Notes: generated by a model not told the origin, from the sequence alone. A DNA stretch of 60,353 nucleotides from Aquibacillus saliphilus (GCF_020404745.1 NZ_JAIZAP010000027.1:1-60353), one strand, 5' to 3'; counted from the stretch's first letter, positions 42,726 through 54,946 are shown. Made by a program: numbers and translations.

Positions 42726-43088
42726 ATGATCACAAAGCCCGACAAAAATTCGGTACGTAAAAAAAGACATATGCGAGTTCGTAAAAACTTATTTGGAACA
42801 GCAGAACGTCCACGTTTAAACGTATTCCGTTCAAACAAACACATCTATGCACAACTTATTGATGATATAAATAGCAAAACGCTTGCTAGCGCTTCTACTA
42901 TAGACAAGGAACTTAACCTTGAGTCTACAGGTAATCTAGAGGCTGCAGAGAAAGTAGGCGAGTTACTTTCAACTCGTGCACAGGAAAATGGACACAAAAA
43001 CGTGGTATTTGACCGTGGAGGATACCTATATCACGGACGTGTAAAAGCATTAGCAGATGCTGCCCGCAGGGCAGGTCTTGAATTTTAA
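42726..43088 (+). CDS. rplR: Ribosomal protein L18
   Basis: A 120 residue 5S rRNA-binding protein. [18 protein letters not shown] and the C-terminal [20 protein letters not shown] are diagnostic. AAAGGAGTGA precedes the ATG. Confidence 0.97.
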   Translation: MITKPDKNSVRKKRHMRVRKNLFGTAERPRLNVFRSNKHIYAQLIDDINSKTLASASTIDKELNLESTGNLEAAEKVGELLSTRAQENGHKNVVFDRGGYLYHGRVKALADAARRAGLEF

Positions 43089-43109
43089 TAGTTAAAGGAG
43101 GGACATATC

Positions 43110-43613
43110 TTGCAAAAACATGTTGACCCGAATAAATTAGATCTAGAAGAACGCGTTGTAACAATTAACCGTGTAGCTAAAGTAGTAAAAGGTGGACGTC
43201 GTTTCCGTTTTGCTGCATTAGTAGTTGTCGGTGATAAAAATGGTCACGTTGGATTTGGTACTGGTAAAGCACAAGAGGTACCAGAGGCAATCAGAAAAGC
43301 AATTGATGATGCGAAGAAAAATCTAATAACAGTACCAGTCGTTGGTACAACTATTCCACATGAGATTATTGGTGAATTTGGTGCAGGTAATATCTTAATG
43401 AAACCAGCTTCAGAAGGTACTGGAGTAATTGCAGGCGGACCTGTCCGTGCAGTACTTGAGCTTGCTGGTGTAGGTGATATCCTATCTAAGTCATTAGGTT
43501 CTAACACTCCAATTAACATGGTTCGTGCTACGATAAACGGATTAGGTGAATTGAAGCGTGCCGAAGAAATTGCTAAACTACGTGGAAAGTCTGTACAAGA
43601 ACTGTTAGGATAA
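43110..43613 (+). CDS. rpsE: Ribosomal protein S5
   Basis: A 167 residue protein at the mRNA entry site; the loop [18 protein letters not shown] is the spectinomycin-linked region and looks wild type. The start is TTG 43110 ([16 protein letters not shown]) after AAAGGAGGG; the nearby ATG is out of frame. Confidence 0.96.
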   Translation: MQKHVDPNKLDLEERVVTINRVAKVVKGGRRFRFAALVVVGDKNGHVGFGTGKAQEVPEAIRKAIDDAKKNLITVPVVGTTIPHEIIGEFGAGNILMKPASEGTGVIAGGPVRAVLELAGVGDILSKSLGSNTPINMVRATINGLGELKRAEEIAKLRGKSVQELLG

Positions 43614-43626
43614 GGAGGGAAATAAT

Positions 43627-43809
43627 ATGGCTAAACAGTTAGAAATTACCCTCACGCGCAGTGTTATCGGTAGATCGGAAATTCAAAAAGCTACTGTTAA
43701 AACGCTTGGATTAAGAAAAATCCGTCAGTCAGTAGTCCGTGAAGATACTCCTGTCGTTCGTGGCATGGTTAATAAAGTATCGCACTTAGTAACGGTTAAA
43801 GAAGTTTAA
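43627..43809 (+). CDS. rpmD: Ribosomal protein L30
   Basis: A 60 residue large-subunit protein. [20 protein letters not shown] and [20 protein letters not shown] are the family core. AAGGAGGGAAA precedes the ATG. Confidence 0.97.
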   Translation: MAKQLEITLTRSVIGRSEIQKATVKTLGLRKIRQSVVREDTPVVRGMVNKVSHLVTVKEV

Positions 43810-43840
43810 AAAACGAAAGCGCAAAAGAGGAGGTGCTCGC

Positions 43841-44278
43841 ATGAAACTTCATGAATTGAAGCCATCACAAGCTCGTAAAGAGCGTAATCGTGTAGGTCGT
43901 GGAATGTCTTCAGGAAATGGTAAAACATCTGGACGTGGACACAAAGGACAAAATTCTCGTTCTGGTGGAGGAGTTCGACTTGGGTTCGAAGGTGGCCAAA
44001 TGCCATTATTCCAACGTCTACCTAAACGTGGATTCACAAATGTGCACAGAAAAGAATTCGCGATCATAAATCTTGATGCTTTAAATCGATTTGAAGAAGG
44101 TACAGAAGTAACACCGGAGCTTTTAATTGAGACTGGTGTTGTAAGTAAGTTGAAAGCAGGTCTTAAAGTTCTTGGCAATGGAAATATTGAAAAGAAACTT
44201 ACCGTTAAAGCTCACAAGTTCTCTGCTTCAGCTAAAGAAGCAATTGAGGCAGCGGGCGGTCAAACTGAGGTGATTTAA
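43841..44278 (+). CDS. rplO: Ribosomal protein L15
   Basis: A 145 residue late-assembly protein. The basic glycine-rich N-terminal arm includes [19 protein letters not shown], and [18 protein letters not shown] follows. AGAGGAGGTG precedes the ATG. Its TAA overlaps the secY ATG (TAATG). Confidence 0.97.
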   Translation: MKLHELKPSQARKERNRVGRGMSSGNGKTSGRGHKGQNSRSGGGVRLGFEGGQMPLFQRLPKRGFTNVHRKEFAIINLDALNRFEEGTEVTPELLIETGVVSKLKAGLKVLGNGNIEKKLTVKAHKFSASAKEAIEAAGGQTEVI

Positions 44279-45573
44279 TGTTTCAAACAATCTCCAATTT
44301 AATGCGTGTAGGTGACATAAGAAACAAAATAATCTTCACTCTATTAATGCTAATTGTATTTAGGATAGGTACTTTTATTCCGGTACCTTTCTCTGATAAG
44401 GGAGCAATTGATTTTATGAATGATCAAAGTGTATTTGGCTTCCTTAACACATTTGGAGGAGGAGCTCTTCAAAACTTCTCTATTTTTGCTATGGGGATTA
44501 TGCCTTATATTACTGCTTCCATTATTATGCAACTGTTGCAAATGGATGTTGTTGAAAAGTTTTCAGAGTGGAAGAAGCAAGGGGAAGTTGGACGTCGTAA
44601 ATTGGCTCAATTTACACGCTATTTCACAATTATTCTTGCCTTTGTCCAAGCGATTGGTATGTCAATTGGTTTTAATGCCATTACAGGCGGGCAATTAATT
44701 ACTAACCCCGGCGTTGGTAAATTCCTTGTTATTGCAATTGTACTAACAAGTGGAACAGCATTTTTAATGTGGTTGGGTGAGCAAATTACAGCCAATGGTG
44801 TTGGAAATGGTATCTCAATTTTAATTTTTGCTGGTATAGTTGCCGCAGTTCCAAATGGTATTAACCAGTTATACGAACAGTATTTTGGAGGTAATGTTGG
44901 AGATGAGTTGTTCATCAATATCATTATCGTAGCATTAATAGTCTTGGTTGTACTTGCGGTTGTTGTTGGTGTTATTTTCATCCAGCAAGCATTGCGTAAG
45001 ATTCCGGTTCAATATGCAAAAAGATTAGTTAACCGTTCTCCGGTTGGCGGTCACTCTACACATTTACCTTTAAAAGTAAATGCTGCAGGAGTTATCCCGG
45101 TAATCTTTGCAATTTCATTCATTATTGCACCTAGAACTGTTGCTGGATTTTTTGAAGGCAATAATATTGCAGGTGTAATAGAAACAGTATTTGACTACAC
45201 TCAGCCTATAGGTATGGTAATCTATGTTGCTCTAATTATTGCTTTCACCTATTTCTATACATTCATTCAAGTAAACCCAGAACAAATGGCTGAAAATTTG
45301 AAAAAACAGGGTGGATATATTCCGGGCATTCGTCCAGGTAAAAATACCGAGACGTATCTTACTCGTGTAATGTACCGTTTGGTTTTTGTTGGATCAATTT
45401 TCCTAGCAGCTGTTTCTGTGTTACCACTTGTATTAGGTAATTTGGCAAACTTACCTCAAGCAGTACAAATTGGTGGTACTAGTTTGTTAATCGTAGTTGG
45501 TGTAGCATTACAGACAATGAAGCAACTAGAGAGTCAATTGGTTAAACGCCACTATAAAGGTTTTATCAAGTAA
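44278..45573 (+). CDS. secY: Protein translocase channel SecY
   Basis: A 431 residue membrane channel with ten predicted spans, beginning with ILTLLM-like hydrophobic segments near residue 20. The cytoplasmic loop GGHSTHLPLKVNAAGVIPVI and MKQLESQLVKRHYKGFI at the C-terminus are typical. It works with SecE (17109-17288). Overlaps the rplO stop by one base, so expression is coupled to ribosomal proteins. Confidence 0.98.
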   Translation: MFQTISNLMRVGDIRNKIIFTLLMLIVFRIGTFIPVPFSDKGAIDFMNDQSVFGFLNTFGGGALQNFSIFAMGIMPYITASIIMQLLQMDVVEKFSEWKKQGEVGRRKLAQFTRYFTIILAFVQAIGMSIGFNAITGGQLITNPGVGKFLVIAIVLTSGTAFLMWLGEQITANGVGNGISILIFAGIVAAVPNGINQLYEQYFGGNVGDELFINIIIVALIVLVVLAVVVGVIFIQQALRKIPVQYAKRLVNRSPVGGHSTHLPLKVNAAGVIPVIFAISFIIAPRTVAGFFEGNNIAGVIETVFDYTQPIGMVIYVALIIAFTYFYTFIQVNPEQMAENLKKQGGYIPGIRPGKNTETYLTRVMYRLVFVGSIFLAAVSVLPLVLGNLANLPQAVQIGGTSLLIVVGVALQTMKQLESQLVKRHYKGFIK

Positions 45574-45596
45574 AACTGTTAATAACTTGTATGTAA

Positions 45597-47020
<1,424 letters not shown>

Positions 47021-47036
47021 GTGAAGGTGATCGTGG

Positions 47037-47372
47037 TTGAATGATACGGAGTCGAGTCCGCGAATAGGTCAAGTTGTTCGAATCTTACAGGGACGTGAAG
47101 TAGGTCAATTTGCTATTGTCATCCAAATTGTTGATGATCGATTTGTCTTGCTTGCCGATGGAGAAAAGAGAAAATATGATCGACCCAAGAAAAAGAATTC
47201 GAATCATATTGAACTATTTAATTATATCTCTCCGGAAGTCCAAAACAGCCTTCTAGAAACTGGTCGCGTAACAAATGGGAAGTTGCGTTTTGCTTTAACA
47301 AAATTTGTCAATGAAATAGTGACTGATTTAAAGAAGGGAGATCAACTCGATGGCGAAAGACGATGCAATTGA
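47037..47372 (+). CDS. ybzG: KOW-domain RNA-binding protein (YbzG-like)
   Basis: A 111 residue protein with a KOW/L14e-like fold: [20 protein letters not shown] and [20 protein letters not shown]. Its function is not established, but its constant place between map and infA suggests a ribosomal role. The start is TTG 47037 with a weak GAAGGTGATC site; a later start is possible. It overlaps infA by 23 bases. Confidence 0.85.
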   Translation: MNDTESSPRIGQVVRILQGREVGQFAIVIQIVDDRFVLLADGEKRKYDRPKKKNSNHIELFNYISPEVQNSLLETGRVTNGKLRFALTKFVNEIVTDLKKGDQLDGERRCN

Positions 47373-47568
47373 AGTAGAAGGTACTGTCACTGACACGTTA
47401 CCTAACGCAATGTTTAAAGTTGAATTAGAGAATGGTCATACCGTTCTAGCTCATGTTTCTGGTAAAATTCGCATGCATTTCATTCGAATCTTACCTGGAG
47501 ATAAAGTGACGGTTGAACTTTCTCCTTATGATTTAACTAGAGGTCGTATAACGTACCGATACAAATAA
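47350..47568 (+). CDS. infA: Translation initiation factor IF-1
   Basis: A 72 residue OB-fold factor that occupies the A site during initiation. [20 protein letters not shown] and [20 protein letters not shown] are diagnostic. AAGGGAGATC precedes the ATG. It overlaps the end of the KOW-domain gene. Confidence 0.98.
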   Translation: MAKDDAIEVEGTVTDTLPNAMFKVELENGHTVLAHVSGKIRMHFIRILPGDKVTVELSPYDLTRGRITYRYK

Positions 47569-47715
<147 letters not shown>

Positions 47716-47739
47716 TTAATAAGGAGGTGCAAGAACCTA

Positions 47740-48105
47740 ATGGCACGTATTTCAGGTATAGATATTCCTCGTGATAAACGTGTAGTAATTTCCCTTACTT
47801 ATATCTTTGGTATTGGAAAAGCAACTGCGCAAGAAGTACTGAAAGAAGCTGGGGTTTCTGAGGATACTCGTGTTCGCGATCTAACAGAAGACGAATTAGC
47901 TAATATTCGTCAAGCGATCGAAAAACACTCGGTAGAAGGTGACCTTCGCCGTGAAGTATCTCTAAACATTAAGCGTCTAATTGAGATTGGTTCATATCGT
48001 GGCGTTCGACACCGTAGAGGTTTACCACTTCGTGGTCAAAAGACTAAGAACAACTCTCGTACTCGTAAAGGTCCACGTAAGACTATGGCTAACAAGAAAA
48101 AATAA
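47740..48105 (+). CDS. rpsM: Ribosomal protein S13
   Basis: A 121 residue head protein forming bridge B1 and contacting the P-site t[23 protein letters not shown] and [20 protein letters not shown] are diagnostic. AAGGAGGTGC precedes the ATG. Starts the alpha-operon-like part of the superoperon. Confidence 0.97.
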   Translation: MARISGIDIPRDKRVVISLTYIFGIGKATAQEVLKEAGVSEDTRVRDLTEDELANIRQAIEKHSVEGDLRREVSLNIKRLIEIGSYRGVRHRRGLPLRGQKTKNNSRTRKGPRKTMANKKK

Positions 48106-48128
48106 CTTAAAAGGAGGTTAGTTAATTA

Positions 48129-48518
48129 ATGGCTCGTAAAACAAACACACGTAAAAAACGCGTCAAAAAGAATATTGACACTGGTATAGCACACATTCGT
48201 TCTACATTTAACAACACTATTGTTACTATTACTGATGTTCAAGGGAACGCAGTAAGCTGGAGCAGTGCTGGAACACAAGGTTTCAAAGGCTCTCGTAAGT
48301 CTACTCCTTTTGCTGCACAAATGGCTGCTGAAACAGCTGCAAAATCAGCAATGGAGCATGGTTTGAAATCTCTAGAAGTAACTGTTAAAGGACCTGGCGC
48401 TGGACGTGAAGCAGCAATTCGTTCTCTACAAGCAGCAGGTTTAGAAGTTACAGCGATTGTTGACGTAACTCCAGTTCCTCATAATGGTTGCCGCCCGCCA
48501 AAACGTCGTAGAGTATAA
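48129..48518 (+). CDS. rpsK: Ribosomal protein S11
   Basis: A 129 residue platform protein near the E site. [18 protein letters not shown] and [19 protein letters not shown] are diagnostic, ending in [22 protein letters not shown] precedes the ATG. Confidence 0.98.
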   Translation: MARKTNTRKKRVKKNIDTGIAHIRSTFNNTIVTITDVQGNAVSWSSAGTQGFKGSRKSTPFAAQMAAETAAKSAMEHGLKSLEVTVKGPGAGREAAIRSLQAAGLEVTAIVDVTPVPHNGCRPPKRRRV

Positions 48519-48534
48519 TTTGTCTGTATATAAT

Positions 48535-48563
48535 TTGTCACTCTGTCTATAATGGGTTATGAT
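48535..48563 (+). promoter_or_regulatory. Candidate internal promoter for rpoA-rplQ
   Basis: TTGTCA (48535-48540), 17 bases, TATGAT (48558-48563), 17 bases after the rpsK stop. It would give rpoA a leader of about 180 nt. Confidence 0.55.
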
Positions 48564-48674
48564 AGCTAAAAGTATTGGGATCGAAACGATTGACAATAAC
48601 CGGACGTTTTGAACACCCTAAAGACAGCAACGCTTATGACAGAAGAATACGAAGTTGCATAGTGCAGAAACGGG

Positions 48675-48720
48675 AACTGCCTAACTGAGGGATTTCGGTT
48701 AGACAACTGTCTAACCGGGG
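48675..48720 (+). promoter_or_regulatory. Hairpins in the rpoA leader
   Basis: CGGTTAGA (48696-48703) pairs perfectly with TCTAACCG (48710-48717) around CAACTG. CTAAC at 48681-48685 can compete for GTTAG at 48698-48702, so two folds are possible just before the ribosome binding site at about 48735. Confidence 0.45.
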
Positions 48721-48749
48721 TTTCGACGTTTTGAAGGAGGGTTTAATTA

Positions 48750-49694
48750 ATGATTGAAATTGAGAAACCAAGGATTGAAACGGTAGAGGTTAGCGATGAT
48801 GGCACCTTTGGTAAATTTGTCGTTGAGCCGCTAGAACGTGGATATGGTACAACACTAGGTAACTCCTTGCGTCGTATACTTTTATCCTCACTTCCTGGCG
48901 CTGCTGTAACATCAGTGCAAATTGATGGGGCGCTTCATGAGTTTTCAACGATTGAAGGAGTAGTTGAAGATGTTACAACTATTGTTCTTAATCTGAAGAA
49001 ACTTGCTCTAAAGGTATACTCTGAAGATGAGAAAACCTTAGAGATTGATGTACAGGGAGATGGAAAAGTTACGGCTGCTGATATCACTTACGATAGTGAT
49101 GTTGAGATTTTAAATCCAAATCTTCATATTGCTACATTAGGTAAGAATGCGAACTTACAAATGAAGATTACTGCAGAACGTGGTCGAGGATATCGACCTG
49201 CCGAATCTAATAATCATGATGATCAGCCAATTGGTGTTATTCCTGTAGATTCTATCTTCACACCAGTATCTAAAGCAACTTATCAAGTGGAGAACACCCG
49301 TGTAGGTCAAGTTGCCAATTTTGATAAGCTTACGTTAGATGTTTGGACAGATGGTAGCATAAGACCAGAAGAAGCTGTTTCATTAGGTGCGAAAATTTAT
49401 ACAGAGCATTTGAACATCTTTGTTGGATTAACAGACGAAGCTCAAAATGCCGAAATTATGATAGAAAAAGAAGAAGATCAAAAAGAAAAGGTTCTTGAAA
49501 TGACAATTGAAGAACTTGATTTATCTGTTCGTTCTTACAACTGTCTAAAACGTGCTGGAATCAATACTGTGCAGGAGCTTGCTCATAAATCAGAAGAAGA
49601 TATGATGAAAGTACGTAATCTAGGCCGAAAATCACTAGAAGAGGTTAGACATAAGCTAGATGATTTAGGATTAGGTTTAAGAAAAGACGATTGA
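48750..49694 (+). CDS. rpoA: RNA polymerase alpha subunit
   Basis: The 314 residue alpha subunit. The N-terminal dimerisation domain (about 1-228) includes [20 protein letters not shown], and the C-terminal domain (about 248-314, [20 protein letters not shown]) contacts activators and UP elements. GAAGGAGGG precedes the ATG. Unlike most genes of the superoperon it has a long structured leader. Confidence 0.98.
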   Translation: MIEIEKPRIETVEVSDDGTFGKFVVEPLERGYGTTLGNSLRRILLSSLPGAAVTSVQIDGALHEFSTIEGVVEDVTTIVLNLKKLALKVYSEDEKTLEIDVQGDGKVTAADITYDSDVEILNPNLHIATLGKNANLQMKITAERGRGYRPAESNNHDDQPIGVIPVDSIFTPVSKATYQVENTRVGQVANFDKLTLDVWTDGSIRPEEAVSLGAKIYTEHLNIFVGLTDEAQNAEIMIEKEEDQKEKVLEMTIEELDLSVRSYNCLKRAGINTVQELAHKSEEDMMKVRNLGRKSLEEVRHKLDDLGLGLRKDD

Positions 49695-49738
49695 TAGAAT
49701 TGAACATGTAAGAATTCCGAAAAAGGGAGGGATAATCC

Positions 49739-50092
49739 ATGGCTAGAAAACTAGGTCGTACAACAGACCAACGTATGGCGTTACTTCGCAACCTTGCCAC
49801 AAACTTGATTATTCATGAACGTCTAGAAACAACAGAGGCGAAAGCAAAAGAGCTTCGTTCCGTTGTTGATAAAATGATTACACTTGGTAAGCGCGGTGAT
49901 TTACACGCACGTCGTCAAGCAGCTTCTTTTCTTTATAATGTAGAAGCTAGCGAAAATGAAGCTGTAGTCCAAAAACTTTTCACAGACATCGCTGCTCGTT
50001 ATGATGAGCGCCAAGGCGGTTATACTCGTGTCCTAAAACTTGGACCGCGTCGTGGTGACGGTGCAGAAATGGCGATTATTGAACTAGTTTAA
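49739..50092 (+). CDS. rplQ: Ribosomal protein L17
   Basis: A 117 residue protein at the tunnel exit. [20 protein letters not shown] and [20 protein letters not shown] are diagnostic. AAGGGAGGG precedes the ATG. Last gene of the superoperon. Confidence 0.97.
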   Translation: MARKLGRTTDQRMALLRNLATNLIIHERLETTEAKAKELRSVVDKMITLGKRGDLHARRQAASFLYNVEASENEAVVQKLFTDIAARYDERQGGYTRVLKLGPRRGDGAEMAIIELV

Positions 50093-50110
50093 TTAGGTTT
50101 GATAGCTTGA

Positions 50111-50158
50111 AGGGCAGGACAGAATCTCTTCCGTGGGATGAATCCCAGCCCTTTTTTG
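50111..50158 (+). terminator. Terminator of the S10-spc-alpha superoperon
   Basis: AGGGC (50111-50115) pairs with GCCCT (50148-50152), an inner GGGA pairs with TCCC, and TTTTTTG follows. It lies 19 bases after rplQ. Confidence 0.85.
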
Positions 50159-50257
50159 TTCTATCATCTTTTTAATGATATTAAAAATGGTTTAACGAGG
50201 CTACAATCATAGGTTGGTAAAAGTCTCGGTTACTATTTGTACAAGCTATTTAAGAGA

Positions 50258-50284
50258 AACTTGCCAACCGGCAAGTTTTTTCTT
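50258..50284 (+). terminator. Second terminator downstream of rplQ
   Basis: AACTTGCC (50258-50265) pairs perfectly with GGCAAGTT (50270-50277) around AACC, then TTTTTC. It stands alone about 165 bases after rplQ; what it terminates is not clear. Confidence 0.85.
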
Positions 50285-50291
50285 TTTATGG

Positions 50292-50366
50292 TCTAGGAAA
50301 TCACAAAATGGACTGCTATGGATAATTAATTACTAAGTTAGCCAGCTCCGGCGCTTTGTTCAGATA
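50292..50366. repeat. Degenerate interspersed repeat, copy B
   Basis: TCTAGGAAA, GGACTGCTATGGATAATTAA, TACTAAGTTAGCC and AGCTCCGGCGC match the copy at 12272-12357 in the same order, with scattered substitutions. It lies directly after a terminator, like the other copies. Confidence 0.75.
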
Positions 50367-50403
50367 GATGTTTCATTTACCTCAATGATAAATCCTCGTA
50401 TAT

Positions 50404-50432
50404 TTGTGATAAAATAAAGTCTTAGGCATAAT
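50404..50432 (+). promoter_or_regulatory. Candidate promoter for ecfA1-ecfA2-ecfT-truA
   Basis: TTGTGA (50404-50409), 17 bases, CATAAT (50427-50432), about 100 bases before ecfA1. Confidence 0.5.
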
Positions 50433-50529
50433 CAAGACGAGTGTAATTGGTAATCAGTATAGGTTACTGACATTTATTAATATATTATTCCCGGGGAAAT
50501 ACAAGTTAGTTTGGCAGAGGGGGAGACAG

Positions 50530-51369
50530 ATGAGGCAAAGCTTTATTGAATTTAATAATGTATCATTTCGATATGGAGAAGAGCATCCCTGGGTTTTGAA
50601 AAATGTAAGTTTTGTTATCTATCCAGATGAATGGGTCGCAATTATTGGTCATAATGGTTCCGGTAAATCAACTATTGCAAAGTTAATCAATGGATTACTT
50701 TTTCCACAAGAAGGCGAAATAATTGTTGATGGCCTAAAAGTAAGTCAAGATACAATCTGGGAAGTCAGAAAAAGCGTTGGTATGGTTTTTCAAAATCCGG
50801 ACAATCAGTTTGTTGGAACAACGGTAAGAGACGATGTTGCTTTTGGATTAGAAAATAGAGGAGTTCCAAGACCTGAAATGATTAAAAGAATAGATAGTAG
50901 TCTAACAGCCGTTTCGATGAATGACTATTTACTTCATGAACCACATCGACTGTCTGGGGGACAAAAGCAAAGGGTTGCCATTGCAAGTATATTGGCAATA
51001 TCACCTAAGGTAATTATTCTCGACGAAGCAACGGCAATGCTTGACCCTACCGGTAGACTAGAAATTATGAGTACAATTACAGAAGTACAAGACAAACATA
51101 ATTTAGCACTAGTAACGATTACACACGATTTAAATGAAATTACTAAAGCTGATCGGGTAATTGTAATGAATGATGGAAAGGTATGGCTAGAAGCAACACC
51201 TAGAGAAGTTTTTACGAAAAAAGAGGAACTGCAGCTGATTGGGTTGGATACACCCTTTGTATCTAAATTAGCGGACCAACTAACTAATTTAGGTGTTGAG
51301 ATCAACAATCAGCCATTAAGTCATGAGGAGCTTTTGGAGGAATTATGGATATCTCATTCGAAAATGTAG
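50530..51369 (+). CDS. ecfA1: ECF transporter ATPase A1
   Basis: A 279 residue ABC ATPase of the energy-coupling-factor module that powers vitamin and metal uptake with exchangeable S components. Walker [11 protein letters not shown]-loop VFQNPDNQ, signature LSGGQKQR and Walker B VIILDEAT are intact. GAGGGGGAG precedes the ATG. It overlaps ecfA2 by 25 bases. No S component is in the window, as expected for a shared module. Confidence 0.96.
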   Translation: MRQSFIEFNNVSFRYGEEHPWVLKNVSFVIYPDEWVAIIGHNGSGKSTIAKLINGLLFPQEGEIIVDGLKVSQDTIWEVRKSVGMVFQNPDNQFVGTTVRDDVAFGLENRGVPRPEMIKRIDSSLTAVSMNDYLLHEPHRLSGGQKQRVAIASILAISPKVIILDEATAMLDPTGRLEIMSTITEVQDKHNLALVTITHDLNEITKADRVIVMNDGKVWLEATPREVFTKKEELQLIGLDTPFVSKLADQLTNLGVEINNQPLSHEELLEELWISHSKM

Positions 51370-52217
51370 CATATACTTATCAACCTAAGACGCCTTTTGA
51401 GCATAGGGCTATTCATGATCTATCCTTTCAAGTCTCATCAGGAACATTTGTTGCGATTGTCGGACATACTGGATCAGGAAAGTCTACATTAATTCAACAT
51501 TTAAATGGTTTGCTTCGTCCAACGCAAGGACAAGTAACAATCGGAGATTATCAACTTTCCTCAGATAAAAAACTGAAGGAAATGAAAGAGTTAAGACGTA
51601 GAGTGGGAGTAGTGTTTCAGTATCCAGAACATCAATTATTTGAAGAGACAGTTGCTAAGGATATTGCTTTTGGACCTGCTAATTTTGGCGTTGATCAAGC
51701 GGAAATCAAAAAACGGACCTATGAAGTGATTCAGGCAGTGCAAATTCCAGAAGATCTATTAGAACGGTCACCCTTTGATCTTAGTGGAGGCCAAATGAGA
51801 AGAGTAGCAATAGCCGGTGTTCTGGCTATGGAACCAGAAGTATTGGTATTAGATGAACCAACTGCGGGTCTCGATCCTCGAGGTCAAAAAGATATAATGG
51901 ACATGTTCTACCGCTTACATCAAGAAAAGAATTTAACAACAGTCCTTGTGACCCACAGTATGGAAGATGCACTTCATTATGCTGACCATGTAATTATTCT
52001 CGATCATGGGACAAAATACATGGAGGGCAAACCTGCCGAAGTTTTTGTGAAGAAAGAAGAGTTAAATAAAGTTCAGTTAGACCTTCCTGAAGTAATTCAA
52101 TTTATCTTCAAAGTAGAAGAAAAATTTGGGTTTCGGTTGACTTATCGTGGTCAAGAGCTAAGTGAACTGGCCCAAGAATTAAAGGAATTGATTAGGGGAG
52201 CTGATAATCATGAATAA
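51345..52217 (+). CDS. ecfA2: ECF transporter ATPase A2
   Basis: A 290 residue ABC ATPase that pairs with EcfA1. Walker [11 protein letters not shown]-loop [12 protein letters not shown], signature LSGGQMRR and Walker [14 protein letters not shown] are intact. The ATG at 51345 lies inside the end of ecfA1 after TTGGAGGAA. Overlaps ecfT by eight bases, so all three subunits are translationally coupled. Confidence 0.96.
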   Translation: MDISFENVAYTYQPKTPFEHRAIHDLSFQVSSGTFVAIVGHTGSGKSTLIQHLNGLLRPTQGQVTIGDYQLSSDKKLKEMKELRRRVGVVFQYPEHQLFEETVAKDIAFGPANFGVDQAEIKKRTYEVIQAVQIPEDLLERSPFDLSGGQMRRVAIAGVLAMEPEVLVLDEPTAGLDPRGQKDIMDMFYRLHQEKNLTTVLVTHSMEDALHYADHVIILDHGTKYMEGKPAEVFVKKEELNKVQLDLPEVIQFIFKVEEKFGFRLTYRGQELSELAQELKELIRGADNHE

Positions 52218-53007
52218 TGCATTTATTATTGGTCAGTATATCCCTGGAGAGTCAATAATACATCGTCTAGATCCAAGAACGAAGATAACAATTATTTTCT
52301 TTTTCGTCATTATCGTTTTCTTTGCCAATTCTATTGCTAGTTATGGTCTTCTAACTGTTTTTTCGATTGGAAGTGCTCTAGCCACCAGAATCAAACTCTC
52401 CTATATAATCAAAGGGTTAACACCAGTTTGGTTCTTAATTATTTTTACTTTCATTCTTCATCTAGTGGTTACACGAGAAGGTGACGTTTTATTCGAGCTA
52501 TTATCTTTTCCGGTATATTCTGGAGCAGTTGCACAAGGATCTGCAATTTCATTACGTTTCTTTCTTTTGATTTTAGTTACCTCATTGCTCACGTTAACAA
52601 CTAGTCCAATCGAGATAACAGATGCAATCGAAAGTTTGCTCCATCCATTAAAACGGATCAAGTTTCCTGTTCATGAATTAGCATTAATGATGTCGATCTC
52701 ATTACGGTTTATCCCCACACTAATGCAAGAAACAGAAAAAATATCAAAAGCACAAGCATCCAGGGGTGTTGATTTTAAAACCGGTCCAATAAAAGAAAGA
52801 TTGCAAGCGATTGTTCCATTACTTGTCCCTTTATTTGTAAGTGCATTTAAACGGGCAGAGGAGCTTGCGATGGCCATGGAGGCTCGTGGTTACCAAGGTG
52901 GAGAGGGAAGAACGAAATTACGTGAATTAAAGATAAAACCAATTGATATAGTTACTTTTGGCATATTTTGTTTAATTATAATAGGGTTATATCTGACTCG
53001 AACATAA
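52210..53007 (+). CDS. ecfT: ECF transporter transmembrane subunit T
   Basis: A 265 residue membrane subunit. Four to six hydrophobic segments are followed by two cytoplasmic coupling helices carrying the two Ala-Arg-Gly type motifs, ASRG near residue 186 and ARGYQ near 224. [12 protein letters not shown] near the N-terminus is typical. It links the two ATPases to S components in the membrane. Confidence 0.95.
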   Translation: MNNAFIIGQYIPGESIIHRLDPRTKITIIFFFVIIVFFANSIASYGLLTVFSIGSALATRIKLSYIIKGLTPVWFLIIFTFILHLVVTREGDVLFELLSFPVYSGAVAQGSAISLRFFLLILVTSLLTLTTSPIEITDAIESLLHPLKRIKFPVHELALMMSISLRFIPTLMQETEKISKAQASRGVDFKTGPIKERLQAIVPLLVPLFVSAFKRAEELAMAMEARGYQGGEGRTKLRELKIKPIDIVTFGIFCLIIIGLYLTRT

Positions 53008-53024
53008 TAAGAGGTGGAAGTCCT

Positions 53025-53774
53025 ATGGAACGAATCAAATGTGAAGTTAGTTATGATGGAACGAATTTTTCAGGTTACCAAGTTCAACCAAATGGAAGAA
53101 CTATTCAAGAAGATGTCGAAACGGCATTAAAGAAGTTACACAAAGGTAAAGCGGTTCGGGTTCATGCTTCAGGTAGAACGGATGCTGGCGTGCATGCGAA
53201 AGGTCAGGTAATACATTTTGACACGAATCTAACCATTCCAATTAAGAACTGGACAAGAGCGCTTAATGCTGTCTTACCTGAGGATATTTGTGTGATACGT
53301 TCAGAGAATGTAGCTGAAAACTTTCACGCGCGCTATGATGTAGTTGAAAAAGAATATCGTTATTTTATTTTAAATTCAACACAATCCGATGTTTTTAATA
53401 GAAACTTTACCTACCACGTTCCAAATCATTTAGATATAGAGGCGATGGAAGAGGCATGTGAATCAATGGTTGGTGAACACGACTTCACTTCATTTTGTTC
53501 AGCAAGATCAGATGTCAAAGGAGACAAAATAAGAACTATTTATCACGCAACTTGTTATCAAGAGGGTGATAGAATTATATTTGTAATTAGAGGAAACGGC
53601 TTTTTATATAATATGGTGCGTATTTTGGTAGGTACATTAATTGAAATTGGTAAACATGATAGACCTGTCTCAGACATAAGAAGAATAATAGATGCCAAGA
53701 ATCGGGAAAATGCCGGAAAAACAGCTCCAGCGCAAGGTTTATTTCTATGGAAAGTACAATATAACGAGGAGTAA
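53025..53774 (+). CDS. truA: tRNA pseudouridine(38-40) synthase
   Basis: A 249 residue enzyme that makes pseudouridine in the anticodon arm. The catalytic Asp is in GRTDAGVHA near residue 54, and FLYNMVRILVGTLIE near the C-terminus is conserved. The start is ATG 53025 after AGAGGTGG; an upstream in-frame codon lies within ecfT. Follows the ECF genes as in B. subtilis. Confidence 0.96.
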   Translation: MERIKCEVSYDGTNFSGYQVQPNGRTIQEDVETALKKLHKGKAVRVHASGRTDAGVHAKGQVIHFDTNLTIPIKNWTRALNAVLPEDICVIRSENVAENFHARYDVVEKEYRYFILNSTQSDVFNRNFTYHVPNHLDIEAMEEACESMVGEHDFTSFCSARSDVKGDKIRTIYHATCYQEGDRIIFVIRGNGFLYNMVRILVGTLIEIGKHDRPVSDIRRIIDAKNRENAGKTAPAQGLFLWKVQYNEE

Positions 53775-53841
53775 TAACCTTAAGTGTCATTAGATTTAGA
53801 GAAAAAATATAAAAAACAACGTATCCTGGTGTAACATCCTG

Positions 53842-53871
53842 TTGACAATGTGCATCGTTTTGTTATATGAT
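53842..53871 (+). promoter_or_regulatory. Promoter for rplM-rpsI
   Basis: TTGACA (53842-53847), 18 bases, TATGAT (53866-53871). It precedes the L13 leader by about 20 bases. Confidence 0.75.
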
Positions 53872-53894
53872 ATTCTATGGCAATTTATTTTATA

Positions 53895-54010
53895 CCACGA
53901 AATAGCCCCGGAAAGTTAATTCGTGTTAGAATAGAGTCAGAGTAGGCTTTTCGAGTGTTTTACGCTGGATAGTCTAGCAAATATATTTGCGAATGAATTT
54001 GAAAAACGAC
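53895..54010 (+). promoter_or_regulatory. L13 ribosomal protein leader
   Basis: CACGAA (53896-53901) pairs with TTCGTG (53920-53925) around ATAGCCCCGG. AGGCTTTTCGAGTGTTTTAC follows, and a last stem is formed by GCAAATATATTTGC (53977-53990). This matches my memory of the Firmicute L13 leader, thought to mediate autoregulation of rplM-rpsI. Boundaries approximate. Confidence 0.75.
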
Positions 54011-54044
54011 AATAGAATTTTCGATATACAGGAGGGTAACTGAT

Positions 54045-54482
54045 ATGCGCACAACTTTCATGGCAAATGAAAACAATGTTGAACGCAAGTGGTTTGTTGT
54101 GGATGCTGAAGGAAAAACTCTAGGCCGTATGGCTAGTGAGATTGCAACAATCCTTCGTGGAAAGCATAAACCAACATACACACCGCATGTAGATACTGGT
54201 GATCACGTAATCATCATTAACGCTGAAAAAATTGAACTTACTGGTAATAAGATAAATGACAAAATGTATTACCGTCATTCAGGTTACCAAGGTGGACTAA
54301 AAGCACGTAATGCATTAGAAATGCGCACTAAATATCCAGAGCAAATGATGGAACTTACTGTAAAAGGTATGCTTCCAAAAGGAAGCCTTGGACGTCAAAT
54401 GGCTAAAAAATTACATGTGTTTAGAGGACCAGAACATACTCATCAAGCACAAAAACCAGAAGTTTACGAACTTCGCGGTTAA
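54045..54482 (+). CDS. rplM: Ribosomal protein L13
   Basis: A 145 residue early-assembly protein. [20 protein letters not shown] opens it and [19 protein letters not shown] is the family signature. AGGAGGGTAAC precedes the ATG. Under control of the upstream leader; cotranscribed with rpsI. Confidence 0.97.
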   Translation: MRTTFMANENNVERKWFVVDAEGKTLGRMASEIATILRGKHKPTYTPHVDTGDHVIIINAEKIELTGNKINDKMYYRHSGYQGGLKARNALEMRTKYPEQMMELTVKGMLPKGSLGRQMAKKLHVFRGPEHTHQAQKPEVYELRG

Positions 54483-54502
54483 TTAAAAGGAGGTAACGAA
54501 TA

Positions 54503-54895
54503 GTGGCACAAGTACAATACTACGGTACCGGACGCCGTAAAAGTTCAACTGCTCGTGTACGTCTAGTTCCAGGTACTGGACGTATCATTGTAAATAAACG
54601 TGACGCGGAAGATTATTTCCCGTATGAAACACTTCGTACAATAATTAAACAGCCTTTAGCAATTACAGAAACTGAAGGCGGCTACGATGTTTTAGCAACT
54701 GTAGAAGGTGGAGGATTCACTGGTCAAGCTGGTGCTATCCGTCACGGTGTAGCTCGTGCATTGTTAGAAGCAGATCCTGAATACCGTGCTGCATTAAAGC
54801 GCGCTGGATACCTAACACGTGATGCTCGTATGAAAGAACGTAAGAAATACGGTCTTAAAGGCGCTCGTAAAGCACCACAGTTCTCAAAACGTTAA
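54503..54895 (+). CDS. rpsI: Ribosomal protein S9
   Basis: A 130 residue protein whose basic C-terminal tail, ending in KAPQFSKR, touches the P-site anticodon. [20 protein letters not shown] is diagnostic. The start is GTG 54503 after AAAGGAGGT. Confidence 0.97.
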   Translation: MAQVQYYGTGRRKSSTARVRLVPGTGRIIVNKRDAEDYFPYETLRTIIKQPLAITETEGGYDVLATVEGGGFTGQAGAIRHGVARALLEADPEYRAALKRAGYLTRDARMKERKKYGLKGARKAPQFSKR

Positions 54896-54909
54896 TATCA
54901 ACATTTCAA

Positions 54910-54945
54910 AGGCTCTCAACCATTTTGGTTGGGGGTCTTTTTTGT
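54910..54945 (+). terminator. rplM-rpsI terminator
   Basis: GGCTCTCAACC (54911-54921) pairs with GGTTGGGGGTC (54927-54937), including G-T pairs, then TTTTTTG. It lies 15 bases after rpsI. Confidence 0.85.
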
Positions 54946-54946
54946 A

